Below are positions 1-6,736 of a DNA stretch of 29,252 nucleotides, one piece after another. Position 1 is the stretch's first letter. Every line of letters starts with the position of its first letter. Location: positions 1-29,252 of the forward strand of contig JAFMKX010000005.1 of NCBI GenBank assembly GCA_017852615.1. The letters are read 5' to 3'. The notes under the pieces were generated by a model that did not search any database, had not been told where the DNA came from, and saw only the letters and a list, made by a program, of their open reading frames with translations. The translations under genes were made by a program, and so were the position numbers. Source of the DNA: Pontimonas sp. (GTDB lineage Bacteria; Actinomycetota; Actinomycetes; Actinomycetales; Microbacteriaceae).

Positions 1-303
1 TGCCACGGTGGCGATGTTCTCCCCCACCGTTTTATGAGGCAGCAGCCCGCCGCTTTGCATCACGTAGCCAATGGAGCGACGCAGCTCAACCGGATCACGC
101 TCGGCCACATTGGTGTCGTCAATGAAAATGGCACCACTGGTCGGCTCCACCATTCGGTTCACCATGCGCAGCAAAGTGGTCTTCCCACAACCACTCGACC
201 CCACCAAAACAGTGATTGACCCTGTGGGGACAGTCAAGGTGAAATCCTCGATGGCCCGAGCACCACCGGGATAGTGCTTGGTCACTGAGTCAAACCGGAT
301 CAT
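1..303 (-). CDS. ABC transporter ATP-binding protein, osmoprotectant (OpuCA/ProV-like), partial
   Basis: This is the N-terminal 101 residues of an ABC ATPase; the rest lies beyond the left edge. It starts MIRFDSVTKHYPGG, has a Walker A motif GSSGCGKTT near residues 37-45, and the Q-loop segment YVMQSGGLLPHKTVGENIA. The wording around the P-loop (LLRMVNRMVEPTSGAI) and 'GLLPHKTV' are typical of the glycine betaine/carnitine/choline family (OpuCA, ProV, OsmV). The protein would power uptake of compatible solutes at the cytoplasmic face of the membrane. Its permease and binding-protein partners are expected further left but are not visible. The ATG at 303 is preceded by GGAGA about 8 bases upstream. 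The gene reads away from the TetR gene at 398-1042 on the same strand, so that regulator may control it (inference). Substrate is uncertain. Confidence 0.88.
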   Translation of the reverse strand, partial: MIRFDSVTKHYPGGARAIEDFTLTVPTGSITVLVGSSGCGKTTLLRMVNRMVEPTSGAIFIDDTNVAERDPVELRRSIGYVMQSGGLLPHKTVGENIATVA

Positions 304-397
304 GACAGGGTCTCCGTATTCAGCGAGTAAGGGTCACCCTATTCAACTACCCCTGAGGACTCTGCACACACGCACAGGTATCCCGTGGCTCTCTTTG

Positions 398-1042
398 CTA
401 GGAGCTCACTGCCTTCACAGTCAACTGAGCAACCCGGTGCGCTTCATCGATCAAGGTGGCGTCTCCACGCTCTGAGACCATAAAAGCTCTGCCGAGTAGG
501 GCATCGACGACGTCGATAGCTGTTTCCACAGCCAAACGACCGGCTGAATCTAAACGGACGTTGGCTCGTTCCTGAAGGTCTTCACGAATGGCCTGAGCAA
601 TGTCTGCGTTTCCCCGGCGTCCCGCAGGAATCGGACGAATGTCGAGGACGTCCCCCACTCGCAGCGAGCGGAAGCCCTTTTCGGTCCTAAACATCTCCAC
701 CAGAGTGTCCACGGCCACGGTCATCGCTGCCGAAAGATCCTTGGGAGTATCCAGCGCCTGGTTGTCTTTGAGCGAGAGGAGAAGTTTGTCCAGGTTACGT
801 GCCGCTACCGCCTGGAGGACAGCAATCCGGTCAGGGAAGTAGCGGTAGACAGTTCCAATAGAGGCTCCTGCGCGTTCCGCCACCATGGCGGTAGTCAATT
901 GTTCGTAGCCCAGTTGATGCATGGTTTCGCAGGCGGCGTCGAGAAGTGCGTTGACCCGTGCGGTACTTCTGGCTTGGACCGGCTCGACCCTAATGGGAGA
1001 AGAAATGGTCATGGTTGCGTGATTGTCTGTCATGTTCGTCAT
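398..1042 (-). CDS. TetR/AcrR family transcriptional regulator
   Basis: A TetR-type repressor of about 214 residues. After a short, probably flexible N-terminus, the DNA-binding domain spans roughly residues 22-70, with the helix-turn-helix segment TTAMVAERAGASIGTVYRYF, which is very typical of the family. The C-terminal two thirds are the ligand-binding helical domain, which does not show the ligand. I prefer the ATG at 1042: GAGAGG lies about 8 bases before it. An in-frame GTG at 1063 would add seven residues but has no better ribosome site. The gene lies 94 bases upstream of an osmoprotectant-type ABC ATPase on the same strand and is divergent from an App1-type phosphatase gene, so either could be its target (inference). 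Confidence 0.9.
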   Translation of the reverse strand: MTNMTDNHATMTISSPIRVEPVQARSTARVNALLDAACETMHQLGYEQLTTAMVAERAGASIGTVYRYFPDRIAVLQAVAARNLDKLLLSLKDNQALDTPKDLSAAMTVAVDTLVEMFRTEKGFRSLRVGDVLDIRPIPAGRRGNADIAQAIREDLQERANVRLDSAGRLAVETAIDVVDALLGRAFMVSERGDATLIDEAHRVAQLTVKAVSS

Positions 1043-1201
1043 GACACCTACCTCTCGATTCACCCGAGCGAATCCTCTTCTGTGTGGGAATACCGGCGAG
1101 GCTGAAGAGCGGACAGAAGTTCACCATTAGCCACTCAGCGTTCGTCGGATATTAAGAGTTTAGCGTTCACGCAATGCTCTGAGGTCTGAAACACTGGTGT
1201 T
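1043..1201. promoter_or_regulatory. Divergent intergenic region between tetR and App1-type phosphatase gene
   Basis: This 159-base stretch must hold the promoters of the TetR gene (minus) and the App1-type phosphatase gene (plus). It contains a direct repeat AGCGTTC at 1137-1143 and 1162-1168, 25 bases apart, on either side of an AT-rich stretch (GGATATTAAGAG). On the minus strand, TTGCGT followed after 17 bases by TATCCG is a weak candidate promoter for tetR. No clear plus-strand promoter was found. The repeats could be operator half-sites for the adjacent TetR protein, but they are direct, whereas most TetR operators are inverted. Confidence 0.3.
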
Positions 1202-2266
1202 GTGGATAAGTATTTGCCTCCAACTCCCGCTGAATTGGCTGAGCACCGGAACCGTTTCGCCAGAATCGAAGACTGGATTCAATCTGCTCGGGCCGCCTGG
1301 TCTGTGCGGCGAGGCCACACTCCCCACGTCATTCCGTATACCGGGTATGGCTCAACTACATGGATGAGAGTCCTCTCCCGCGTCGTTCTGCTCAAGCCAC
1401 GCACCACGAAAACGGGGCGTCTCAAAAAAATCCGAGGATGGCGTAGTTTCCTGGCCACCCCCTTAGCCGGTGCCCCCGTCACCGTGAGCGTGAGTGGCTC
1501 GAGCTTTGTTGTCCAAACAGACCGCGGTGGGGTTATTGACCAGGTGCTCCCGGTCACCTTGAGCCCCGGGTGGCACACCGTGACCCTCCACAGCGGCGAT
1601 AACCCTGCCGTTACCGCTGCGGTGTGGATTGTGGATCCGGCGGCGGAGATCGGCATCATCTGCGACGTGGATGACACGATCATGGTCACAGCGCTTCCCC
1701 GGCCTTTTCTTGCCGCGTGGAACTCTTTCGTTCGGGATGAAAATGCGCGGCGCCCAGTTCCGGGGATGGCGGTCCTGCTGGAGAGACTCACTCGGGAAAA
1801 CCCTTTGGCGCCCGTCATTTATCTCTCTACCGGCGCGTGGAACGTCGCTCCCACCCTTCATCGTTTTGTCTCCCGCCATCTCTACCCCATGGGAACTTTC
1901 CTGCTCACTGATTGGGGCCCCACAGTTGATCGGTGGTTCCGCAGCGGGCGCGAACACAAGAGAGAGAACCTGGCTCGGCTGGCCGAGGAATTTCCCCACA
2001 TCACCTGGATCCTCATTGGTGATGATGGTCAACACGATGAAGCGCTCTATGGGGAATTTGCCGCCTCACATCCTGATCACGTGAGAGCCGTGGCCATCAG
2101 GGAGCTTCTCGCACCGGAGGCTCTTCTCGCGGGTGGGCGACGACACCTTGATCGCACGCAAAACCCCTCAAAAATTCCCTGGGTATCAGCTCCCAACGGC
2201 TCGGGTTTGGCAACCCAACTGAGAAAACTGGGAATCATCTCCCAGGATTCTGCGCACCGTTTTTAG
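1202..2266 (+). CDS. App1-type phosphatase domain protein (DUF2183, phosphatidate phosphatase-like)
   Basis: A soluble protein of 354 residues. The middle and C-terminal part is the App1 catalytic domain of the HAD superfamily. The nucleophile motif DVDDT is at residues 155-159, followed by 'IYLSTGAWNVAPTLHRF' (motif II region), a lysine in 'GREHKRENL', and the acidic motif IV GDDGQHDEALY. In yeast App1 this domain dephosphorylates phosphatidic acid; the substrate of bacterial members is largely unknown. The N-terminal 140 residues form a beta-rich region (GAPVTVSVSGSSFVV...) that usually precedes this domain. There is no signal peptide. The start is a GTG at 1202 with only a weak upstream TGAGG, so the exact start is less certain than the identity. 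Confidence 0.85.
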   Translation: MDKYLPPTPAELAEHRNRFARIEDWIQSARAAWSVRRGHTPHVIPYTGYGSTTWMRVLSRVVLLKPRTTKTGRLKKIRGWRSFLATPLAGAPVTVSVSGSSFVVQTDRGGVIDQVLPVTLSPGWHTVTLHSGDNPAVTAAVWIVDPAAEIGIICDVDDTIMVTALPRPFLAAWNSFVRDENARRPVPGMAVLLERLTRENPLAPVIYLSTGAWNVAPTLHRFVSRHLYPMGTFLLTDWGPTVDRWFRSGREHKRENLARLAEEFPHITWILIGDDGQHDEALYGEFAASHPDHVRAVAIRELLAPEALLAGGRRHLDRTQNPSKIPWVSAPNGSGLATQLRKLGIISQDSAHRF

Positions 2267-2293
2267 CCCACAGCACGCTGGTAGCCTGAGGCC

Positions 2294-2788
2294 ATGAGTG
2301 TTCGCATTGAAAAAGTGGATCTGCCAGGCATCGGAACCCGGCACGACGTCATCACCACCGAAGGCAGACGCCTCGGAGTAATTTCTCACCGCAGCGGAGA
2401 TCGCGAAATCGCGATGTTCGATCAGGCCGACCCTGACTCGTGCAGTGACTCAATCCACCTCAGCGACGACGAAGCTATCGCTCTCTCCGAAGTCCTTGGC
2501 ACGTCCTTGATGCTGGGCCAGTTTTCTCACCTGGGGGATAAAACCACGGGGCTTTTCACCGAGCAAATTATTCTGCCGGCCAACTCCCCCTTTGCGGGTA
2601 AAACTCTCGGTGACACCAAGGCTCGCACGCGCACCAAGTCATCCATTGTGGCAATACTGCGTGGATCCGAAGTGGTGCCCTCCCCTGCACCCCAGGACGG
2701 CTTAGAAGCCGGTGACATCATTGTGGCCGTGGGCACAAAACAGGGCTTAGAAGCGCTGAGCTCCTTACTCTGTGACGACAAGCCATAA
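2294..2788 (+). CDS. khtT: K+/H+ antiporter regulatory subunit, KhtT-like (TrkA-C/RCK_C domain)
   Basis: A cytoplasmic protein of 164 residues. The first 70 residues (MSVRIEKVDLPGIGTRHDV...) match the KhtT N-terminal domain. Residues about 85-160 form an RCK_C/TrkA-C domain (LPANSPFAGKTLGDTKARTRTK... GDIIVAVGTKQGLEAL). In Bacillus the KhtT subunit gates the KhtU K+ efflux antiporter in response to nucleotide ligands and pH. The partner gene begins 3 bases after this stop codon, which strongly supports a two-subunit transporter. The ATG at 2294 begins 28 bases after the phosphatase stop codon. The symbol is by analogy with Bacillus. Confidence 0.85.
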   Translation: MSVRIEKVDLPGIGTRHDVITTEGRRLGVISHRSGDREIAMFDQADPDSCSDSIHLSDDEAIALSEVLGTSLMLGQFSHLGDKTTGLFTEQIILPANSPFAGKTLGDTKARTRTKSSIVAILRGSEVVPSPAPQDGLEAGDIIVAVGTKQGLEALSSLLCDDKP

Positions 2789-2791
2789 CCC

Positions 2792-3955
2792 ATGCATTCG
2801 CTAGCCATCCTGCTAATCGAAGTAGGGGCGCTGTTGGTTCTCTTGGGATTCCTTTCCCGTCTGGCCACAAAAGTGGGCGTCTCTGCCATCCCCCTGTATT
2901 TAGTCTTGGGGCTTGTCGTGGGCGGGTCAGGAATTTTGGTCGAAGGAGAAAGTACTGAATTTCTCGAAATAGGCAGTGAGCTGGGGGTTATCTTGCTCCT
3001 GGTGATGTTGGGCTTGGAATACTCCGCCTCGGAACTGGTCACTAACCTCAAAAGTTCCCGGGCCGCCGGAATCGTTGATCTTGTCGCCAACGGCGCGCCA
3101 GGGTTTGCCTTCGGCATGCTGCTGGGCTGGGGGGTCGTGGCCTCGGTCGCTCTGGCAGGGATCACCTATGTGTCCTCCTCCGGGGTCATCGCGAAAGTCT
3201 TGAGAGATTTGGGGCGCCTGGGAAACCGTGAGACTCCGACCATCCTTTCGATTTTGGTAATCGAAGACCTGGTGATGGCGTTTTACCTCCCCGTCTTATC
3301 TGTCCTACTTCTGGGGGCAGGGTTAGTTCAGGGGGGAATTACCCTGGGAATTTCACTGCTTGCCGTGGTCGCCATTTTGATCATGGCGTTGCGCTTTGGA
3401 GATCACATTTCCAAGCTCTTCAGTGCAGAACATCCCGAATCCCTGCTACTGGGTGTGTTGGGTCTGACCCTGCTCGTTGCGGGTATCGCGCAACAGGTGA
3501 ACGTGTCCTCTGCAGTGGGTGCGTTCCTAGTGGGTATTGCTCTGTCGGGCCAAGTCGCTGCTCGAGCCGAAAAACTTCTGTCACCACTGCGAGATTTGTT
3601 TGCGGCGGCCTTCTTCCTCTTTTTTGGCCTCTCCACGCATGCGCCCGATATCGTGCCCATGATTCTGCCCGCTCTCGCCTTGGCTCTGGTGAGTATGGGT
3701 ACCAAAGTCTGGTCGGGATACTTAGCGGCGAAATGGGCTGGCATTGGAGTATTGGGTCGCTGGCGCAGCGGACTGACTCTCACCGCTCGCGGTGAATTCT
3801 CCATCGTCATTGCGGGTTTAGCGGTGGGTGCCGGAGCGCAACCCCTGCTCGCTCCCCTGGCCACGGCCTATGTTTTGCTCACCGTAATGATCGGGCCGCT
3901 GGTGGCGCGCATTCCCGAAACAACCTGGTTCAAGAACTGGGCGCTCAAGCAGTAG
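2792..3955 (+). CDS. khtU: Cation:proton antiporter, KhtU-like (CPA2 family)
   Basis: An integral membrane protein of 387 residues that is almost entirely hydrophobic segments, about 11-12 membrane helices. It has the Na+/H+ exchanger fold of the CPA2 family: 'IGSELGVILLLVMLGLEYSASEL' near residue 60, 'VLSILVIEDLVMAFYLPVLSV' around 150-170 and 'SSAVGAFLVGIALSGQVA' near 240-255. There is no C-terminal RCK/TrkA-N domain; the regulatory part is provided in trans by the KhtT-like protein encoded directly upstream. The likely role is K+ (or another monovalent cation) efflux in exchange for protons, giving pH and osmotic control. It begins 3 bases after the previous stop codon, so the two genes are almost certainly co-transcribed and translationally coupled. 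Confidence 0.87.
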   Translation: MHSLAILLIEVGALLVLLGFLSRLATKVGVSAIPLYLVLGLVVGGSGILVEGESTEFLEIGSELGVILLLVMLGLEYSASELVTNLKSSRAAGIVDLVANGAPGFAFGMLLGWGVVASVALAGITYVSSSGVIAKVLRDLGRLGNRETPTILSILVIEDLVMAFYLPVLSVLLLGAGLVQGGITLGISLLAVVAILIMALRFGDHISKLFSAEHPESLLLGVLGLTLLVAGIAQQVNVSSAVGAFLVGIALSGQVAARAEKLLSPLRDLFAAAFFLFFGLSTHAPDIVPMILPALALALVSMGTKVWSGYLAAKWAGIGVLGRWRSGLTLTARGEFSIVIAGLAVGAGAQPLLAPLATAYVLLTVMIGPLVARIPETTWFKNWALKQ

Positions 3956-3962
3956 CGGGTGC

Positions 3963-3990
3963 TTGATATACCCCCTGGGGTATATGGTAT
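3963..3990 (+). promoter_or_regulatory. Promoter with CsoR/CstR-like operator palindrome
   Basis: A perfect inverted repeat lies at 3966-3985: ATATACCCC, then CT, then GGGGTATAT. C-tract/G-tract palindromes of the ATACCCC-GGGGTAT form are the known operators of the CsoR/RcnR repressor family: copper-sensing CsoR and persulfide-sensing CstR. A TTGATA hexamer (3963-3968) followed after 16 bases by TGGTAT (3985-3990) could be the -35 and -10. The palindrome would then fill the spacer, the right place for repression. The gene controlled is the rhodanese-domain lipoprotein at 4029. No CsoR/CstR gene is present in the window, so the regulator would act from elsewhere. Confidence 0.65.
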
Positions 3991-4028
3991 GGTGCTCTGT
4001 GGAACTACCCCCTCTGAAAGGTCACGCC

Positions 4029-4391
4029 GTGAAAAAAATCCTCACTACACTTCTTGTCATCTTGGGAATAACGGCGGGAGTTGCGGGATGCGCAGCTGGC
4101 GAACCCACAGACCTTGCGGAGGGCACTGTGATTATTGACGTACGAACCCCCGAGGAGTTCGCCACGGGACACCTTGAAGGCGCTCTGAACATCAACGTGC
4201 AGTCCCCCGACTTTGCCGCCCAGGTCAATCAATTGGACCCTGAGGCTAGCTATTACATCTATTGTCGATCCGGCAATCGCTCCGGACAAGCCATTTCCCA
4301 AATGTCGAATATGGGCTTTAGCAACATGACCAACGGTGGTGGGGTCGCCGAAGCTAGCTCCGATAGCGGCATCCCCATCGTGATCAACTAG
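4029..4391 (+). CDS. Rhodanese-like domain lipoprotein
   Basis: A protein of 120 residues with a lipoprotein signal peptide. A lysine pair and hydrophobic core lead to the lipobox VAG|C with Cys21, so it should be lipid-anchored on the outer face of the membrane. The rhodanese domain covers about residues 30-118, with 'IIDVRTPEEFATGHLEGALNI' and the active-site loop CRSGNRSG, in which Cys79 is the sulfur-carrying residue. Single-domain rhodaneses move sulfane sulfur or act on persulfides. I chose the GTG at 4029 because AAAGG lies 7 bases before it and the signal peptide then begins correctly. Earlier in-frame starts would place extra residues inside the operator. The CsoR/CstR-type palindrome upstream fits a role in sulfide, persulfide or metal stress (inference). 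Confidence 0.87.
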   Translation: MKKILTTLLVILGITAGVAGCAAGEPTDLAEGTVIIDVRTPEEFATGHLEGALNINVQSPDFAAQVNQLDPEASYYIYCRSGNRSGQAISQMSNMGFSNMTNGGGVAEASSDSGIPIVIN

Positions 4392-4404
4392 TGATCCAGC
4401 GTTC

Positions 4405-5439
4405 CTAGCGAGCGCTCGACAAAATATCGCGCACCATCGGTATTACTGTCGTGCCATACATGTTGATGCTCTCCATCAACACCTGATGAGGCATGGGACC
4501 CGTGGAGTATTTCAGGTCAAAACGATCTACGCCCAGGGTCGCAATGGTGGAGGCAATTTTCTTAGCGACAGTTTCTGGTGAGCCCACATACAGCGCGCCG
4601 TGGTGCACCTCTGTGAGGTAATCCTCCTTGGTGCGAGGACCCCACCCGCGTTCGCGGCCAATCCGGCCAAACATTGCTTCATAGTGGGGCCACATACCCT
4701 CGATGGCTTCTTCGTCGGTGGCCGCAATATGGCCCGGTGAGTGAACGCCGATCGGTTGCGAGGGTTTCCCTAACTGATCTAAGGCCCGGTGATACAAATC
4801 GATATAGGGACCAAAGCGATCTGCCGCCCCTCCGATGATGGCCAGCATCAGCGGGAAGCCATAGGTTGCCGCGCGGACCACCGACTCGGGGCTTCCACCC
4901 ACACCCACCCAGGTGCGCATAGCCCCCGAGTGGGACTTGGGGTAGACCTGCTGATGGTTCAGGGGAGGCCTGGTTGTCCCTGACCAGGTCACCGGCGTCT
5001 CCTTGAGCAATTCGGCAAACAGGTTGAGTTTCTCTTCAAACAACACCTGGTAATCCTCGAGGGCATAGCCAAAGAGCGGGAAGGACTCGGTGAACGAACC
5101 GCGGCCTACGATAATTTCGGCTCTACCCTCCGAGAGTGCATCGAGGGTGGCAAAGCGCTGAAACACCCGAATGGGATCATCGGAGCTCAGGACCGTAACG
5201 CCCGAGCTGAGAATGATGCGCGACGTCTTCGTGGCAATCCCCGCCAACACAGTTTCCGGCGCAGACACGGCAAAATCATCCCGGTGATGCTCACCTAGGG
5301 TGATGGCGTCCACGCCCACCTCATCGGCCAGCACGGCCTCGGAGACAACGTTACGAATGACCTCGGCATACTCCAAAGGCGTTCCCTGGGCGTCACTGGT
5401 GACATCACCAAAGGTATCGAGACCTAATTGCACATCCAC
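4405..5439 (-). CDS. LLM class flavin-dependent oxidoreductase (luciferase-like monooxygenase)
   Basis: A cytoplasmic enzyme of about 344 residues with the bacterial luciferase (F420/FMN-dependent) TIM-barrel fold. Visible family marks are the N-terminal 'VQLGLDTFGDV', 'EAVLADEVGVDAITLGEHH' near residue 50, 'LSSGVTVLSSDDPIRVFQRFATLDALSEGRAEIIVGRGSFTESFPLFG', and the C-terminal 'LYVGSPETVAKKIA'. The reaction and substrate cannot be read from sequence; these enzymes use reduced FMN or F420. I chose the GTG at 5439 because AGGA lies 8 bases upstream and the protein then begins at the family's first beta strand. An upstream TTG at 5511 would add 24 residues that do not look like the family. It is convergent with the rhodanese gene, 13 bases apart. 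Confidence 0.85.
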   Translation of the reverse strand: MDVQLGLDTFGDVTSDAQGTPLEYAEVIRNVVSEAVLADEVGVDAITLGEHHRDDFAVSAPETVLAGIATKTSRIILSSGVTVLSSDDPIRVFQRFATLDALSEGRAEIIVGRGSFTESFPLFGYALEDYQVLFEEKLNLFAELLKETPVTWSGTTRPPLNHQQVYPKSHSGAMRTWVGVGGSPESVVRAATYGFPLMLAIIGGAADRFGPYIDLYHRALDQLGKPSQPIGVHSPGHIAATDEEAIEGMWPHYEAMFGRIGRERGWGPRTKEDYLTEVHHGALYVGSPETVAKKIASTIATLGVDRFDLKYSTGPMPHQVLMESINMYGTTVIPMVRDILSSAR

Positions 5440-5458
5440 TATGCGGTTCCTGCTTCCT

Positions 5459-5483
5459 AGTGTGAGGAAAGTATCACCACACT
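5459..5483. promoter_or_regulatory. Inverted repeat upstream of the luciferase-like gene
   Basis: AGTGTG (5459-5464) and CACACT (5478-5483) form a perfect 6-bp inverted repeat with a 13-base centre. On the minus strand the centre contains GATACT, a possible -10 hexamer for the flavin oxidoreductase gene starting at 5439. The layout suits an operator over the promoter or a 5' hairpin. No matching -35 element was clear. Confidence 0.3.
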
Positions 5484-5551
5484 CTGAGGGGTTCCCCTGT
5501 AACAACCGCAAGCAGAGGCGTTCTATTCCCGATCAGCAGGGCAGATCTGGC

Positions 5552-6205
5552 CTAGGGCTGCAGGCGCTGCACATCCCAGCCATCCGAGGCTTTCGTGAAG
5601 GTAATGCGATCGTGAAGACGAGAAGTGCGGCCGGCCCAAAATTCGATGCGCTCGGGCTCCACAAGAAAACCGCCCCATTTTTCAGGTCGCGGGACTGTGT
5701 CAGAATTCTCAAACTTTGCTTCCATCTGGCGCACTTTAGCCTCAAGGGACTCGCGAGAATCGATGGGTTGGGATTGATCGCTGGCCCACGCCCCTATTTG
5801 GGAATCCCGCGGCCGTGAGGTGAAGTACGCATCAGATACTTCCGTTTCCGTGGGCATTGCGTGACCAAAAACCTTGACCTGCCGATGTTGCAGATACCAG
5901 GGAAACACCAGCGACACTGCGGAATGGGCCAAGAGGGCCAAGCCTTTGCGCGAGCCGTAGTCGGTATAGAAATAGAGACCGGTCTCGTCTACTCCCCGCA
6001 GCAACACGGTGCGCGACGAGGGGTTTCCGTCAGGGTCAATAGTGGATAACACCATGGCGTTAGGTTCGTAGACCCCCGCTTCGTCAGCTTCGGTGATCCA
6101 AACCTTAAGCTGCTCGAGAGGATTGGGCAACAAGGAGCCCTCTTCGAGTGCGAGAGATCCGTAGTCCTGGCGCTTTGTCAGCGGATCTAGCGGTGATTCG
6201 CTCAT
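5552..6205 (-). CDS. pdxH: Pyridoxamine 5'-phosphate oxidase
   Basis: An FMN enzyme of 217 residues that oxidises pyridoxamine or pyridoxine 5'-phosphate to pyridoxal 5'-phosphate, the last step in making vitamin B6 cofactor. Motifs in order: 'AMVLSTIDPDGNPSSRTVLLRG' (FMN binding), 'GLYFYTDYGSRKGLAL', 'VFPWYLQHRQVKVFG', 'SRPRDSQIGAWASDQSQPI', and the C-terminal 'WGGFLVEPERIEFWAGRTSRLHDR' with the conserved RLHDR end. I start at the ATG at 6205 because GGAGG lies 5 bases before it. A longer reading frame continues upstream, but it translates the tRNA-Ala gene and is not real. The gene follows tRNA-Ala by 23 bases and is probably on the same transcript as rsfS and the tRNA. Confidence 0.93.
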   Translation of the reverse strand: MSESPLDPLTKRQDYGSLALEEGSLLPNPLEQLKVWITEADEAGVYEPNAMVLSTIDPDGNPSSRTVLLRGVDETGLYFYTDYGSRKGLALLAHSAVSLVFPWYLQHRQVKVFGHAMPTETEVSDAYFTSRPRDSQIGAWASDQSQPIDSRESLEAKVRQMEAKFENSDTVPRPEKWGGFLVEPERIEFWAGRTSRLHDRITFTKASDGWDVQRLQP

Positions 6206-6228
6206 AGACACCTCCGACATTCTTTGAG

Positions 6229-6301
6229 TGGACCTGAGGGGACTCGAACCCCTGACCCCCTGCATGCCATGCAGGTGCGCTACCAGCTGCGCCACAGGCC
6301 C
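6229..6301 (-). tRNA. tRNA-Ala (anticodon GGC)
   Basis: A complete 73-base cloverleaf. The acceptor stem GGGCCTG pairs with CAGGTCC and contains the G3-U70 wobble pair that marks alanine tRNAs. The D stem is GCGC/GCGC. The anticodon stem CCTGC/GCAGG encloses the loop ATGGCAT with anticodon GGC (plus-strand positions 6266-6268). The T stem AGGGG/CCCCT has loop TTCGAGT, and the discriminator base is A. The 3' CCA is not encoded. It lies between rsfS and pdxH on the same strand with gaps of 25 and 23 bases, so it is probably cut from a longer mRNA. Confidence 0.97.
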
Positions 6302-6326
6302 TCGTGATGAAAGCTAGGTAAGCCTA

Positions 6327-6716
6327 CTACAGGCTCGACTCGGGCTCTAAGCGCTCGGTGTGCTGGGGCAAGGCAACTGCAGGACAGTCGGCCCACAAGC
6401 GCTCTAGTTGATAAAACAGTCTTTCCTCTTCGTGGAATACGTGGACGATGAGGTCGCCAAAATCAAGAAGAATCCAGCGGCCATCAGCTCGGCCCTCTTG
6501 GCGGACCTTGGAATAACCCCGCTCGTAGAGTTTTTTCTCGACCGCATCAGCGATGGCGCCCACCATGCGTTCATTGCGCCCACTGCAGAGTAAGAAAGCA
6601 TCGGTGAGCGGAGTTTGGCCTGAGACGTCCAGGCCCACCAGATCGGTGGCTAACTTATCCAGGGCGGCTTCGGCCGCATCCAGAAGCGCTTCGTGGGCCC
6701 GCTCACTCAGGCTCAT
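6327..6716 (-). CDS. rsfS: Ribosome silencing factor RsfS
   Basis: A protein of 129 residues of the RsfS/Iojap (DUF143) family, which binds ribosomal protein L14 and blocks joining of the 30S and 50S subunits under starvation. Family marks are 'AAEALDKLATDLVGLDVSGQTPLTDAFLLCSGRNERMVGAIADAVEKKL' and 'EGRADGRWILLDFGDLIVHVFHEEERLFYQLERLW'. The ATG at 6716 follows an AGGA. The order nadD, membrane protein, rsfS is the usual actinobacterial arrangement. The tRNA-Ala gene follows 25 bases downstream. Confidence 0.95.
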   Translation of the reverse strand: MSLSERAHEALLDAAEAALDKLATDLVGLDVSGQTPLTDAFLLCSGRNERMVGAIADAVEKKLYERGYSKVRQEGRADGRWILLDFGDLIVHVFHEEERLFYQLERLWADCPAVALPQHTERLEPESSL

Positions 6717-6736
6717 AGTCCTGTGCCTTTCGTCAC

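Noticed and set aside
330..340. Palindrome AGGGT-C-ACCCT upstream of the ABC ATPase
   Set aside because: Only 5-bp arms with no flanking symmetry; too short to call an operator without comparison.
4409..4418. Self-complementary CGAGCGCTCG at the rhodanese / luciferase-like junction
   Set aside because: It has no loop, no T-run and lies in the last codons of the luciferase-like gene, so it is not a terminator.
6206..6295. N-terminal extension of pdxH (MAQLVAHLHG...)
   Set aside because: It is the translation of the tRNA-Ala gene read through in frame; the GGAGG before the ATG at 6205 marks the true start.
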